The notes: a model not told the origin generated them from the letters alone. A stretch of DNA of 64,000 nucleotides from Mycobacterium sp. 1274756.6 (GCF_001668625.1 NZ_LZLJ01000093.1:1-64000), one strand, 5' to 3'. Counted from the first letter of the stretch, positions 1-12,451 are shown. Made by a program: numbers and translations.

Positions 1-201
1 ATGTGTTGTGGAGGGGCAGGCGTGAACATCGTGTTTCCGCGGGCGCGGTTCGGCAGCCGGGGGAGGGAGTTGCACGGCGGGGGGCGGCGGTGTCTTGGCG
101 ACGGTGGAGTCTCCCGAGCCGCACCCGGCGACCGCGGCAGCGGCCAGCACCGCCACCGCCACCGCGGAAACACGATGTTCACGCCTGCCCGTCCACAACA
201 C
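1..201 (-). pseudogene. lprE: lprE 5' part: lipoprotein signal peptide and linker, detached and inverted
   Basis: Reading leftwards from a GTG at 201, 67 codons stay open to the window edge. They encode a basic start, a hydrophobic stretch and a lipobox VAGC with the acylated Cys at residue 27, then GSGDSTVAKTP and a proline-rich linker. From memory, this CGSGDSTVAKTP start is that of mycobacterial LprE. The LprE globular domain is found on the opposite strand at 374-823, so the gene appears cut and its 5' part turned round. A -10 box TACGGT (209-214) lies 7 nt upstream of the GTG, which fits a leaderless transcript. The last 14 codons lie in an inverted-repeat arm and are not normal LprE linker. 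The 3' continuation is outside the window, so an intact second gene cannot be excluded. The signal peptide is clear; the pseudogene call is inference. Confidence 0.6.
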
Positions 202-203
202 AT
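1..203. repeat. 42-bp inverted repeat with 119-bp interior
   Basis: Bases 1-42 and the reverse complement of 162-203 are identical except at base 13 (41 of 42). The arms include the lprE start codon and the first codons of its signal peptide. The interior (43-161) carries the hydrophobic core and lipobox. The match ends inward at base 43. Outward it runs to the window edge, so its full length is unknown. It may be an inversion scar, a real inverted duplication or a fold-back assembly error. Confidence 0.85.
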
Positions 204-208
204 CGGGC

Positions 209-214
209 ACCGTA
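209..214 (-). promoter_or_regulatory. -10 box TACGGT of the lprE 5' fragment
   Basis: TACGGT on the minus strand ends 7 nt before the GTG at 201, the usual spacing of mycobacterial leaderless promoters. It supports the minus-strand fragment as the original lprE start. Confidence 0.45.
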
Positions 215-373
215 CCGGCCGGCGGCGGGCGACGCCGGTAGGCCGGGCCGACGCCGGCAGTGGCGCCCGCCACAGCCCGGCGCGCACCGCCCGGCGGGCG
301 CGGCGACGTGCGTCGATCCGGCGCTGCGCTCGGCGTGGTCGGCGACCGGGTTGCCCGTAGACTGCTACTCGCT

Positions 374-823
374 ATGAGCTCCCCGGACGACGCCGACCCG
401 ACCTTCGCCGACCAGCCCGAACCCACCAGCGCGGCCCCGCCGGATCCGTGCGCGGTGGATTTGGCCGCCCCGGCCATCGCCGAGGCGGTCTCGGGACTGC
501 CCAAGGACCCGCGCAGCCACCAGCCGTGGAATCCCGAACCACTGGCGGGCAACTACAACACCTGCGCGCAGCTGTCCGCGGTGATCGTGGCCGCCAACAC
601 CAATGCGGCGAACCCCAACACCCGCGCGGTGATGTTCCACCGCGGCGAGTTCCTCGCCGAGGGGGTGCCGGACACCTTCGGTTTCAACGGGATCGACCTC
701 GCCCAGTGCACCGAGGACACCGTCGCGCTGACCTACGCCACCGGCATCCAGGGGCTGGCCAGCGTGGTGAAGTTCCGCTGGAACGGCACCACCGTGGATT
801 TGATCTCCAACTCCACCGGTTGA
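374..823 (+). pseudogene. lprE: lprE 3' part: globular domain without its lipoprotein signal
   Basis: The 149-residue product from ATG 374 resembles the C-terminal domain of LprE, as recalled: CAVDLAAP, WNPEPLAGNYN, CAQLSAVIV, NTRAVMFHRG and VKFRWNG occur in the expected order. It has no signal peptide or lipobox of its own. Upstream in-frame sequence (260-373) encodes an arginine-rich stretch unlike the family. The missing signal end lies at 1-201 on the other strand. A TAGACT box at 358-363, 10 nt before the ATG, could drive it, but the product would stay in the cytoplasm. LprE is a surface lipoprotein; the likely consequence here is loss of export, unless the arrangement is an assembly error. 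Domain identity is confident, functional state is not. Confidence 0.7.
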
Positions 824-859
824 CCACCCGGGCGCCGGCCGGTGTGCTAGACCGGCAGG

Positions 860-2233
860 GTGGCTGCCTCCCTGACCGACCGGCTGCGTGCGGTGGTCGG
901 CTCCGGGCATCTGAGCACCGACCCCGACGTGCTGGCCGCCCACAGCGTCGACCACACCGGCCGCTACCGCGGACACGCCGGCGCCCTGGTGCGGCCCGGC
1001 TCCACCGGTGAGGTGGCCGAGGTGCTCGACATCTGCCGGGCCGCCGGGGCGCACGTCACCATCCAGGGCGGGCGGACCTCGCTGGTCGCCGGCACGGTTC
1101 CCGAGCACGACGACGTGTTGCTTTCCACCGCCCGGCTGACCGGGATCGGCGCGGTCGACACCACCGAGGGGCGGGTCACCGTCGGCGCCGGGGTGACGCT
1201 GAGCGACCTGCAGCGCACCGCCGGGCAGGCCGGGCTGGTGTTCGGGGTCGACCTGAGCGCCCGTGACACCGCCACCGTCGGCGGCATGGCCGCGACCAAC
1301 GCCGGCGGCCTGCGCACCGTGCGCTACGGGAACATGGGCGAGCAGGTGCTCGGACTTTCCGTGGTGCTGCCCGACGGGACGGTGTGGAACCGACGCAGCC
1401 GGGTCCGGCGCGACAACACCGGCTACGACCTGCCGGCGCTGTTCGTCGGTGCGGAGGGCACGCTCGGGGTGATCACCGAACTGGAGGTGCGGTTACATCC
1501 CCCGCCGGCGCACCGGATCACCGCGATCTGCGGGTTCGGCGAGCTCACCGAGCTGATCGAGGCGGCGCGCCGCTTCCGCGATCTGGACGGCATCGCCGCG
1601 CTCGAGCTCATCGACGGCGCCGCCACGGTGCTCACCGACGAGCACTGCGGGGTCGGCGCCCCGGTGGCGGGCACCTGGCTGCTGCTGGTCGAACTGGTCG
1701 CCGACCGCGACCCGACCGACTACCTGGCCGACGCGCTGGCCGCGGTCTCCTACGACGACGAGCCCGCCGTCGGGGTCGACGCGGTCGCGCAGCAGCGGCT
1801 GTGGCAGGTGCGCGAGTCGATCGCGGAGGTCCTGGGCGTGTTCGGCCCGCCGCTGAAATTCGATGTGTCGCTGCCGCACGCCCGGATCGCCGGGTTCGCC
1901 CGCGCGGCGGCGGGGGTGATCAGTTCTCATGCGCCCGAAGCGATCCCGGTGCTGTTCGGTCATCTCGGGGAAGGCAACCTGCACCTCAACGTGCTGCGCT
2001 GCGACCTCGACGGCGACGGGGAACGCCGCCTGTACACCGCGATGATGGAGCTGATCGCCGAGCACGACGGCAACGTCAGCTCCGAGCACGGGGTGGGCAG
2101 CCTCAAACGCGGCTACCTGGGGATGTCGCGGGAGCCCGCCGACATCGCGGCGATGCGCACCGTCAAGACCGCCTTCGACCCGACCGGCTACCTCAACCCC
2201 GCGGTGTTGTTCACCGCGGACCGAGGCCGCTAG
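860..2233 (+). CDS. FAD-linked oxidase, GlcD/D-lactate dehydrogenase family (Rv1257c-like)
   Basis: A 457-residue flavoprotein. The N-terminal half is a PCMH-type FAD-binding domain ([10 protein letters not shown] near residue 75, [10 protein letters not shown] near 140, [14 protein letters not shown] near 197). The C-terminal half is the FAD-oxidase cap, ending in [11 protein letters not shown] and SSEHGVG. The family oxidises 2-hydroxy acids such as glycolate or D-lactate and passes electrons to a carrier; the substrate cannot be told from sequence. The GTG start is 6 nt after a TAGACC box (848-853), suggesting a leaderless transcript. Its stop overlaps the stop of the convergent MFS gene by 4 nt. 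In M. tuberculosis the likely counterpart Rv1257c lies a few genes from lprE, so the pairing here is a compacted version of the same region. Confidence 0.85.
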   Translation: MAASLTDRLRAVVGSGHLSTDPDVLAAHSVDHTGRYRGHAGALVRPGSTGEVAEVLDICRAAGAHVTIQGGRTSLVAGTVPEHDDVLLSTARLTGIGAVDTTEGRVTVGAGVTLSDLQRTAGQAGLVFGVDLSARDTATVGGMAATNAGGLRTVRYGNMGEQVLGLSVVLPDGTVWNRRSRVRRDNTGYDLPALFVGAEGTLGVITELEVRLHPPPAHRITAICGFGELTELIEAARRFRDLDGIAALELIDGAATVLTDEHCGVGAPVAGTWLLLVELVADRDPTDYLADALAAVSYDDEPAVGVDAVAQQRLWQVRESIAEVLGVFGPPLKFDVSLPHARIAGFARAAAGVISSHAPEAIPVLFGHLGEGNLHLNVLRCDLDGDGERRLYTAMMELIAEHDGNVSSEHGVGSLKRGYLGMSREPADIAAMRTVKTAFDPTGYLNPAVLFTADRGR

Positions 2234-4344
2234 TCGCGGTCGCGCCGGGCATGCCTGCCGTAGCTGCCCGGGTCGTCCAGCGGCTCGTGCAGCGGCTGGC
2301 CGAGCGCGTTGAACATCCGATCCACCCGGAACAGCTCGTCGGTGTCGACATCGGTGCGGCGCGGTTGCACCCGGTGTCCGGGTTCGGCGCCCACCTCGGC
2401 CGGCGTGCTCAGCCGCGCTCCGTTGTGCCCGGTCATGCGGGCCTGGTCGGGCCCGGCTTCGAGCCGACGCAGCCGGTCGGTGTCGGTCTCGTCGTGGACC
2501 AGGGCAACTAGTTCCTCGGTCTCCGGGGCGGGCAGCTGGGCGCCGCCGGCCGGCTCCAGCGGGTCGGGCCAGAACGTTTCGGGCGGCACTCCGGCGCCCG
2601 GGCCCGCGACGTGGTCGTCGGCCCACCGGCCCGCCAGGATCTCGTCGGTCTCGGCTTGGTCATCCAGGGAGGCACCGCGGAAGTCCGCGCCGAAGCCCGC
2701 GCTGAAGTCCTCGCTGAAGTCCTCGCCGAAGCCCGCGCGGGAGTCCGCACCGCGAATGTCCTCGAAGAAGTCCTCGAGATCGTCCTCGCGATCGGCGCTG
2801 CCACCGGTGCGGAACCGCAGGCCGGTGCCGGCCGCTCCGGGGCGTCCGCGGACCGTGGCGATCGCCACCGTGGCACCGAACCCGACCATGAACAGCGCCG
2901 CGACCACCCCGAACAAGGCGATGAACGCCGGCAACAGGGTGGCCTGCGACATCGCGGCGGAGAACGGGTCATGCAGGAAGTCGGGCAACCGCAGGACCGC
3001 CCCCTCGACGTCCTGACCGTGCCCGCCGTCGGGCATCGCCGGCATCTCGGCGGTCAGCCGCCAGGTCATGAACGCCGCCATCCCGGCGCTGCCGAGCACC
3101 GTGCCGAACTGCCGGGTGGCGTTGAACACCCCCGAGCCCGCCCCGGCCAGCTCCGGCGGCAGGTTGCGGGTGGCGGTGGCCGCCAGCGGCGACCAGATGA
3201 AGGCCATCCCCACCCCGATCACGGCGAAGATGACCACCAGCCGCCAGATCGGGGTGGTGGGGGTCATGTCCAGCGCGAGCCAGGTGACCCCGACGGCCAG
3301 CACCGAGAACCCGAAGCCGACCACCGGGCGCGGGTGGACGCGGTCGACGATCTTGCCCACCAGCGGCGCGAGCAGCCCGCTCGCGATGGCCGTCGGCGCG
3401 GTCAGCAGCGCCGAGCGGGTCGGCGAGAGTCCGCAGACCCCCTGGGCGTAGAACATGACCGGGAACATCATGGCCACCGAGACGAACCCGATCACCGCGA
3501 CCGCCAGGTTGGCGACGCTGAAGTTGCGGTCGGTGAAGATGTGCAGCGGGATGAGCGGCTCGCCGCGGTTCATCGACTGCCAGTAGACGAATGCCGTCAT
3601 CAGGCCGATCCCGGCGACGATCACCGCCCAGATCCACGGCTGCCAGTGGTGCGACTGCCCCTCCTGCAACGCGAAGACCAGCAGGAACACCCCGAGGCTC
3701 GACAACGTCACCCCGATCAGGTCGAACCGGTGGTTCTGGGTGGGCAGCTCCGGGATCAACCAGGCCGCCAGACCCAACCCGATGATCCCGATCGGCACGT
3801 TGATGAAGAAGATCCACTCCCAGCCCAGCGCGTCGACCAGCACACCCCCGGCCAGCGGGCCGATGAGGGTGGCCACCCCCGCGGTAGCGCCCCAGACGCT
3901 CATCGCCACCCCGCGCCGGTCGGCCGGGAAGATGCGGGTGATGGTCGACAGGGTCTGCGGGGTCAGCAGAGCCGCCCCCAAGCCCTGGACGACGCGGGCC
4001 GCGATCAACATTTCGATGCTGCCGGACAGCCCGCACCACAGCGACGCGACGGTGAAGACCGCCAACCCGATCAGGTACAGGTTGCGCGGGCCGAACCGGT
4101 CCCCCAGCCGGCCGGCGACCAGCAACGGCACCGCATAGGCCAGCAGATAGCCGCTGGTCACCCAGATGACGGTGTCGTAGCCGATGTTCAGGTCGGTCAT
4201 GATGCTGGGGTTGGCGACCGCGACGATGGTCGAGTCGACCAGGATCATGAAGAACCCGACCACCATCGCCCACAGCGCGGGCCACGGGTTGGCGACACCG
4301 GCGCCGGCCCGGCGCGGGCGCGCGCTGGTCGTGGTGGTGGTCAC
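2230..4344 (-). CDS. MFS efflux transporter, EmrB/QacA type (Rv1250-like), with long acidic tail
   Basis: The 704-residue product begins with a short Thr/Arg-rich segment. The transport domain follows with about 14 predicted membrane spans (residues about 20-500). It carries the DHA2 signatures [26 protein letters not shown] and [12 protein letters not shown], and [20 protein letters not shown] after span 4. The family exports drugs in exchange for protons. The last 190 or so residues form a soluble, acid-rich tail with repeats of the type FGEDFSEDF, longer than I recall for the M. tuberculosis protein. The GTG at 4344 is chosen because GGAG lies 9 nt upstream. Transcription probably starts from TAACGT at 4456-4461, giving a leader of about 105 nt that contains an inverted repeat. 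Confidence 0.87.
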   Translation of the reverse strand: MTTTTTSARPRRAGAGVANPWPALWAMVVGFFMILVDSTIVAVANPSIMTDLNIGYDTVIWVTSGYLLAYAVPLLVAGRLGDRFGPRNLYLIGLAVFTVASLWCGLSGSIEMLIAARVVQGLGAALLTPQTLSTITRIFPADRRGVAMSVWGATAGVATLIGPLAGGVLVDALGWEWIFFINVPIGIIGLGLAAWLIPELPTQNHRFDLIGVTLSSLGVFLLVFALQEGQSHHWQPWIWAVIVAGIGLMTAFVYWQSMNRGEPLIPLHIFTDRNFSVANLAVAVIGFVSVAMMFPVMFYAQGVCGLSPTRSALLTAPTAIASGLLAPLVGKIVDRVHPRPVVGFGFSVLAVGVTWLALDMTPTTPIWRLVVIFAVIGVGMAFIWSPLAATATRNLPPELAGAGSGVFNATRQFGTVLGSAGMAAFMTWRLTAEMPAMPDGGHGQDVEGAVLRLPDFLHDPFSAAMSQATLLPAFIALFGVVAALFMVGFGATVAIATVRGRPGAAGTGLRFRTGGSADREDDLEDFFEDIRGADSRAGFGEDFSEDFSAGFGADFRGASLDDQAETDEILAGRWADDHVAGPGAGVPPETFWPDPLEPAGGAQLPAPETEELVALVHDETDTDRLRRLEAGPDQARMTGHNGARLSTPAEVGAEPGHRVQPRRTDVDTDELFRVDRMFNALGQPLHEPLDDPGSYGRHARRDRD

Positions 4345-4378
4345 GTAATCATCTCCGTGCCTCCGGCCGGGCCGTCGA

Positions 4379-4415
4379 CCTCGAAGAACGCGGCGGCGTC
4401 GCGGCATCTTCGAGG
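4379..4415. repeat. 9-bp inverted repeat in the MFS leader
   Basis: CCTCGAAGA (4379-4387) and TCTTCGAGG (4407-4415) are perfect inverted copies 19 bp apart. They lie between the likely minus-strand -10 box (4456-4461) and the MFS start codon. They could form an mRNA hairpin or a repressor site. No regulator gene lies next to the pump. Confidence 0.45.
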
Positions 4416-4455
4416 TGGCGGCCTCGGGGCCGTTTCGAGTGGGTGATCCGTTGCG

Positions 4456-4556
4456 ACGTTACGGTCCGCGCTTCGCCCGGACAACTCCGCCTCCGCGCCG
4501 GGCGCCCCGCGGTGATCGCGGTCACCGGCGGGCACCCGGGGCGTCCGCGCTACGTT
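4456..4556. promoter_or_regulatory. divergent -10 boxes for the MFS and the 4598 gene
   Basis: TAACGT on the minus strand (4456-4461) points to the MFS gene. TACGTT on the plus strand (4551-4556) points to the membrane protein gene at 4598, giving a leader of about 35 nt. The remaining sequence of this 253-bp gap shows no further gene. Confidence 0.35.
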
Positions 4557-4597
4557 GGACAGGCATTCACCCCGCGCACACCCGCCAGGGAGGGCCG

Positions 4598-5428
4598 ATG
4601 CGTTTCGGACGCAAAACCACGGATCGACTGCCCGAACCGGTCGACACCGAACCGACCGCGGCGGCCCTGGCGTTGTCCCGGATCATCGAGCGCGGCTCCC
4701 GGATGCAGGGCCCGGCGGTGCACGCCTACGTGCAGCGCCTGCGGGACGCCCATCCCGGCGCCGGCCCGGCCGAGATCACCGGCAAGCTCGAGAAGCGCTA
4801 CCTGCGGGCGGTGACCGCCAGCGGGGCCGCGGTCGGGTCCAGCGCCACCGTTCCGGGTCTGGGCACCCTGACCGCCCTGGGCAGCGTCGCCGCCGAGACG
4901 GTGCTGTTCCTGGAGGCGACGACGTTGTTCGTGCTGGCGGTCGCCGATGTCCACAACATCCCCGCCGAACATCGGGAGCGCCGCCGCGCCCTGGTGCTGG
5001 CGGTGCTGGTCGGCGACGAGGGCAAGCACGCGGTGCGCTCGCTGCTCGGGCCGGGGCGCACCAACGGGGCCTGGCTGACCGAGGGGGTGGCGGGCGTGCC
5101 GTTACCCGCGGTGACCAAACTCAACACCCGGTTGCTGCGCTACTTCGTGCGCCGCTACACCCTGCGGCGGGGCGCGCTGACCGTCGGCAAGATGTTGCCG
5201 CTGGGAGTCGGCGCGGTGATCGGCGGGGGCGGCAACCGGATCATGGGCAAGAAGATCGTGGCCAACGCCCACGCCGCGTTCGGCGCTCCGCCGGCGAACT
5301 GGCCGGCGCCGCTGCACCTGATGGCGTCACCGGATGTCGGCGTGGATCCGGGCCTCCCGGCCGGGTCGACGGTGGGTACGCGGGGCAGCGCAACCAACTT
5401 GCCTAGCGGATTGTCCGGGAAGCGATAG
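4598..5428 (+). CDS. conserved mycobacterial membrane protein (Rv1249c-like)
   Basis: A 276-residue protein of unknown function. Positive N-terminal residues precede a long hydrophobic, glycine- and alanine-rich segment near residues 78-120 (GAAVGSSATVPGLGTLTALG, then ETVLFLEATTLFVLAVADVH). A second apolar stretch, LPLGVGAVIGGGGNRIMG, lies near 206-223 and is followed by KKIVANAHAAFG. This suggests a peripheral or two-pass membrane protein. The ATG is preceded by AGGGAGGG, a strong ribosome binding site. It lies just upstream of kgd on the same strand, as in M. tuberculosis where Rv1249c flanks Rv1248c. A possible -10 box TAGCCT at its 3' end suggests kgd also has its own promoter. Confidence 0.8.
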   Translation: MRFGRKTTDRLPEPVDTEPTAAALALSRIIERGSRMQGPAVHAYVQRLRDAHPGAGPAEITGKLEKRYLRAVTASGAAVGSSATVPGLGTLTALGSVAAETVLFLEATTLFVLAVADVHNIPAEHRERRRALVLAVLVGDEGKHAVRSLLGPGRTNGAWLTEGVAGVPLPAVTKLNTRLLRYFVRRYTLRRGALTVGKMLPLGVGAVIGGGGNRIMGKKIVANAHAAFGAPPANWPAPLHLMASPDVGVDPGLPAGSTVGTRGSATNLPSGLSGKR

Positions 5429-5534
5429 CCTTTAGGGGGCGGAAGCTGCGCCGAGAGCCGCGGCGCGGGAAGAGTAGTGGCAGGCGGTCGTCGAGGCGGC
5501 CTGCGGGACGAAGGAATCGAGGCGAGCAGCTGCT

Positions 5535-9386
<3,852 letters not shown>

Positions 9387-9392
9387 GCCGAC

Positions 9393-9410
9393 GCCGGGGC
9401 CGGTCCCGGC
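9393..9410. terminator. weak GC hairpin after kgd
   Basis: GCCGGG and CCCGGC flank a 6-base loop directly after the kgd stop. There is no T-tract. It may be a weak intrinsic terminator, or chance in GC-rich DNA. Confidence 0.25.
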
Positions 9411-9413
9411 GGT

Positions 9414-9419
9414 TACAGT
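9414..9419 (+). promoter_or_regulatory. -10 box of the SDR gene
   Basis: TACAGT lies 54 nt upstream of the ATG at 9474. It would give a leader of about 48 nt containing the GGAAGGG ribosome binding site. Confidence 0.35.
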
Positions 9420-9473
9420 GACATCCGAACCGGTGTGTCGACGGGCGCGCACACCCGCAACGGAAGGGTTCGC

Positions 9474-10304
9474 ATGCAGGGGTTTGCCGGAAAGGTCGCC
9501 GTCGTCACCGGTGCGGGATCGGGGATCGGTCGCGCGTTGGCGGTGGAGTTGGGTCGCTCCGGGGCGAAGGTGGCGATCAGCGACATCGACACCGAGGGCC
9601 TGGCGCAGACCGAGCAGCTGCTGAACGCGATGGGCGCGCCGGTCAAAGCCGATCGACTCAACGTCGTCGAGCGGGAGACGGTGCTGGCCTACGCCGACGC
9701 GGTCCGCGACCACTTCGGCAAGGTGAACCAGATCTACAACAACGCCGGGATCGCCTTCACCGGCGACGTCGAGATCAGCCAGTTCAAGGACATCGAACGG
9801 GTGATGGACGTCGACTTCTGGGGCGTGGTCAACGGCACCAAGGCGTTCCTGCCGCACCTGATCGCCTCCGGCGACGGGCATGTGGTCAACATCTCCAGCC
9901 TGTTCGGGCTCCTTTCGGTGCCCGGACAGGCCGCCTACAACTCGGCGAAGTTCGCGGTCCGCGGCTTCACCGAGGCGCTGCGCCAGGAGATGCTGCTGGC
10001 CAAACATCCGGTGCACGTCACCTGCGTGCACCCCGGCGGGATCAAGACGGCGATCGCGCGCAACGCCACCGCCGCCGAAGGGCTGGACACCACCGAACTC
10101 GCCGCGTTCTTCGACAAGCGGCTGGCCAGCACCACCCCCGAGCGGGCCGCGACGATCATCTTGGAGGCGGTGCGCAGGAAGCGCGCCCGCGTCCTCGTCG
10201 GCGCCGACGCGAAGATCCTCGACGTGGTGGTGCGCCTCACCGGTTCCGGTTACCAGCGGCTGGTCGCCACGCTGCTGGGCCGAACGATGCCCGCCTCGCG
10301 CTGA
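9474..10304 (+). CDS. short-chain dehydrogenase/reductase (Rv1245c-like)
   Basis: A 276-residue classical SDR. It has the cofactor motif TGAGSGIG (residues 13-20), NNAG in the middle, a catalytic Ser in NISSLFG and YNSAK for Tyr and Lys. An Asp-Ile-Asp after the second strand favours NAD(H). The substrate is unknown; the C-terminal RLTGSGYQRL is a mycobacterial family mark. GGAAGGG lies 6 nt upstream of the ATG. Longer upstream reading is possible but not supported by the family. The convergent lpqZ gene ends 6 bp further on. Confidence 0.88.
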   Translation: MQGFAGKVAVVTGAGSGIGRALAVELGRSGAKVAISDIDTEGLAQTEQLLNAMGAPVKADRLNVVERETVLAYADAVRDHFGKVNQIYNNAGIAFTGDVEISQFKDIERVMDVDFWGVVNGTKAFLPHLIASGDGHVVNISSLFGLLSVPGQAAYNSAKFAVRGFTEALRQEMLLAKHPVHVTCVHPGGIKTAIARNATAAEGLDTTELAAFFDKRLASTTPERAATIILEAVRRKRARVLVGADAKILDVVVRLTGSGYQRLVATLLGRTMPASR

Positions 10305-10310
10305 CGGGCT

Positions 10311-11159
10311 CTAGCGGCCCAGCGGATGTTCGGCCAGCCAGGCCTCGACCACCACCCGCGGGTCGGCGCCGCCGTCGACGCGGCGGCGCATCGCGGTCAG
10401 CCCGGCGGTGTCGAGCACCCCGGCCACCTCGTTGAGGGCGAGTACCTGGCGTTCGGTCAACTCCGCGCGCCGATACAGCGGCACCACGTTCTCGGCCTGC
10501 ACCAGCGCCGGTGAGCTGTCGATGAGCAGCGCCGCCGTGTCGGGGATGTCGGGATCGGCGGTGCTGGTCCAGCCCGCGGTGATGCGGCCCTGCTCCAGCG
10601 CGTCGAAAAGAGCTGCGGTGGTGGGGAATTCACGGTTTTTCAGCCGGCAGGAGCCGACCTTGGTCGGCACGTCGGCGCCGGTGACCGCGCCGACGGACAG
10701 CGCCCGGCAGTGCCGCGGCAACACCCGCAGATCGGTGCCGCCCCAGTCCCGCGCGGTCTGCTCGGTCACTGCCAGCGCGGGTTTGTCCTGCGCCGCGATG
10801 GCGTAATCACCGGCCGCCAGACCCTCGGGCAGGGCGGCCACCATCGCGCGGTAGACCCCTTTCTCCGAGCGGGTCGTGGCGTCCGGCTGGAAGGTGCGCA
10901 GCAACCGCCCGGTGAGTCCGGGAGCCACGGCGACCGCGCCGGTGTCCAGCCCGGCGATCGGGTCGTCCGTCACGGTCGCCTCCGCGGGGGTACCCGCCCC
11001 GCGCAGCGCGGCGGCGTACAGGTGCGCCAACACCTGCGACTGCCCGTCGCCGGCAGCGCCGACGGGCAGCACCGGCGCAGGCGCCGACCCGGTGCAGGCG
11101 GCGATCAGCGCGGCCAGCAGCCCCAGCGCCAGCAGGCGCAGACCGGTCGTGCGGTTCAC
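10311..11159 (-). CDS. lpqZ: lipoprotein LpqZ, OpuAC-like substrate-binding protein
   Basis: The 282-residue product starts with a signal peptide and lipobox (LIAACTGS, Cys 22), so it is anchored outside the membrane. The rest resembles the substrate-binding domain of glycine-betaine/choline type ABC importers (OpuAC). No permease or ATPase gene is adjacent, so its partner is unknown. The GTG start lies 18 nt after the malic enzyme stop, so the two are probably co-transcribed. Position next to kgd and the SDR gene matches lpqZ (Rv1244) of M. tuberculosis. Confidence 0.85.
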   Translation of the reverse strand: MNRTTGLRLLALGLLAALIAACTGSAPAPVLPVGAAGDGQSQVLAHLYAAALRGAGTPAEATVTDDPIAGLDTGAVAVAPGLTGRLLRTFQPDATTRSEKGVYRAMVAALPEGLAAGDYAIAAQDKPALAVTEQTARDWGGTDLRVLPRHCRALSVGAVTGADVPTKVGSCRLKNREFPTTAALFDALEQGRITAGWTSTADPDIPDTAALLIDSSPALVQAENVVPLYRRAELTERQVLALNEVAGVLDTAGLTAMRRRVDGGADPRVVVEAWLAEHPLGR

Positions 11160-11177
11160 CGCTGCCCGCCGTATCGG

Positions 11178-12347
11178 CTAGGACTCCGCCGCTTCGGCGA
11201 CCGCCGCCGCGACCGCCGGCTCGACGCGCGGGTCCAGCGGGCTGGGCACGATGTAGTCGGCGGCCAGGTGCTCTTCGGCCACCCCGAAGATGGCCTCGGC
11301 CGCCGCGACCTTCATCTTTTCGGTGATGCGTCGGGCGTGGGCGTCGAGGGCGCCGCGGAAGACGCCGGGGAAGGCCAGCACATTGTTGATCTGGTTGGGG
11401 TAGTCGCTGCGTCCGGTCGCCACCACCGCGGCGTACTTGGCGGCGAGGTCCGGGTGCACCTCCGGGTCGGGGTTGGACAGCGCGAACACGATCGAGTCCG
11501 GCGCCATCGAGGCGATGAGCTGTTCGGGAACCACGCCGGTCGAGACGCCGAGGAACACGTCGGCGCCCTCGAGCGCCTCGGCCACCCCGCCGGTGCGCCG
11601 CAACGGGTTGGTGCGGGCGGCGAGCTCGGCTTTGACGCTGGTCAGGTTGTCGCGGCCGGCGTGCACGATGCCGTGCGAATCCAGCACGGTGACGTCCCGA
11701 ACCCCCGCGGCCAGCAGGATGTTCGCGCAGGCCACCCCCGCGGCCCCGGCCCCGGAGATCACGACCCGCAGGGCGGCCATGTCGCGGTCGAGCAGCCGGG
11801 TGGCGCCCAGCAGCGCGGCGAGCACCACGATCGCCGTGCCGTGCTGGTCGTCGTGCATCACCGGGCAGTCCAACGCCTCGACGACGCGCCGTTCGATCTC
11901 GAAACACCGGGGGGCGGAGATGTCTTCGAGGTTGACCGCGCCGAAGGTGGGCCGCAGCCGGATCAGGGTCTCCACGATCTCGTCGGGGTCGTGGGTGTCC
12001 AGCACGATCGGGATCGAGTCGAGGTCGGCGAACGCCTTGAACAGCGCGCATTTGCCTTCCATCACCGGCAGGGACGCCGTGGCGCCGATGTCACCGAGCC
12101 CGAGCACCGCGCTGCCGTCGCTGACCACCGCGACCAACCGCTTCGCCCAGGTGTAGCGCGCCGCCAGGGTCGCATCGGCGGCGATGGCGCGGCTCACCTG
12201 CGCCACGCCGGGCGTGTAGGCGATCGAGAGCGCCCGCTGGGTGTCCAGCGGTGCCTTCAGCTCGACGCCGAGCTTGCCGCCCAGGTGAGCCGCGAAAATC
12301 TCTTCGTCACCGATGACCAGATGAGAGTGATCCGCCGCTTCTGCCAC
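11178..12347 (-). CDS. short-form NAD(P)-dependent malic enzyme
   Basis: A 389-residue malic enzyme of the short bacterial type, which converts malate to pyruvate and CO2. Visible signatures are the catalytic-Tyr region SIAYTPGVAQVSRAI, the metal site region VMHDDQHGTAIVV, and the cofactor fold GAGAAGVACANILLAAG. FALSNPDPEV and NQINNVLAFPGVFRGALDA follow near the C-terminus. There is no phosphotransacetylase-like extension. The GTG at 12347 is preferred because TACCCT (12354-12359) lies 6 nt upstream, typical of a leaderless gene; starts at 12377 or 12365 are possible. In M. tuberculosis this position between corA and lpqZ holds mdh. Confidence 0.92.
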   Translation of the reverse strand: MAEAADHSHLVIGDEEIFAAHLGGKLGVELKAPLDTQRALSIAYTPGVAQVSRAIAADATLAARYTWAKRLVAVVSDGSAVLGLGDIGATASLPVMEGKCALFKAFADLDSIPIVLDTHDPDEIVETLIRLRPTFGAVNLEDISAPRCFEIERRVVEALDCPVMHDDQHGTAIVVLAALLGATRLLDRDMAALRVVISGAGAAGVACANILLAAGVRDVTVLDSHGIVHAGRDNLTSVKAELAARTNPLRRTGGVAEALEGADVFLGVSTGVVPEQLIASMAPDSIVFALSNPDPEVHPDLAAKYAAVVATGRSDYPNQINNVLAFPGVFRGALDAHARRITEKMKVAAAEAIFGVAEEHLAADYIVPSPLDPRVEPAVAAAVAEAAES

Positions 12348-12353
12348 GGCGTC

Positions 12354-12417
12354 AGGGTACTTCACCCGGGACGGCACCCGCGGCAGACCGCTTCAAGGCA
12401 GCCGCGACGCGTAGCAT
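12354..12417. promoter_or_regulatory. divergent -10 boxes for malic enzyme and corA
   Basis: TACCCT on the minus strand (12354-12359) lies 6 nt from the malic enzyme GTG. TAGCAT on the plus strand (12412-12417) would start corA transcription near 12424, leaving a leader of about 28 nt. Confidence 0.4.
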
Positions 12418-12451
12418 TTCCCGCGACACTCCGGTGACGGGAGGACCAGCG

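Noticed and set aside
2611..4446. A 611-codon plus-strand frame opposite the MFS gene
   Set aside because: His/Arg/Gln/Asp-rich shadow; the minus strand has clear transporter motifs.
12434..12451. Earlier GTG as the corA start
   Set aside because: No ribosome binding site at the right distance; the GTG at 12452 has GGGAGGA upstream.
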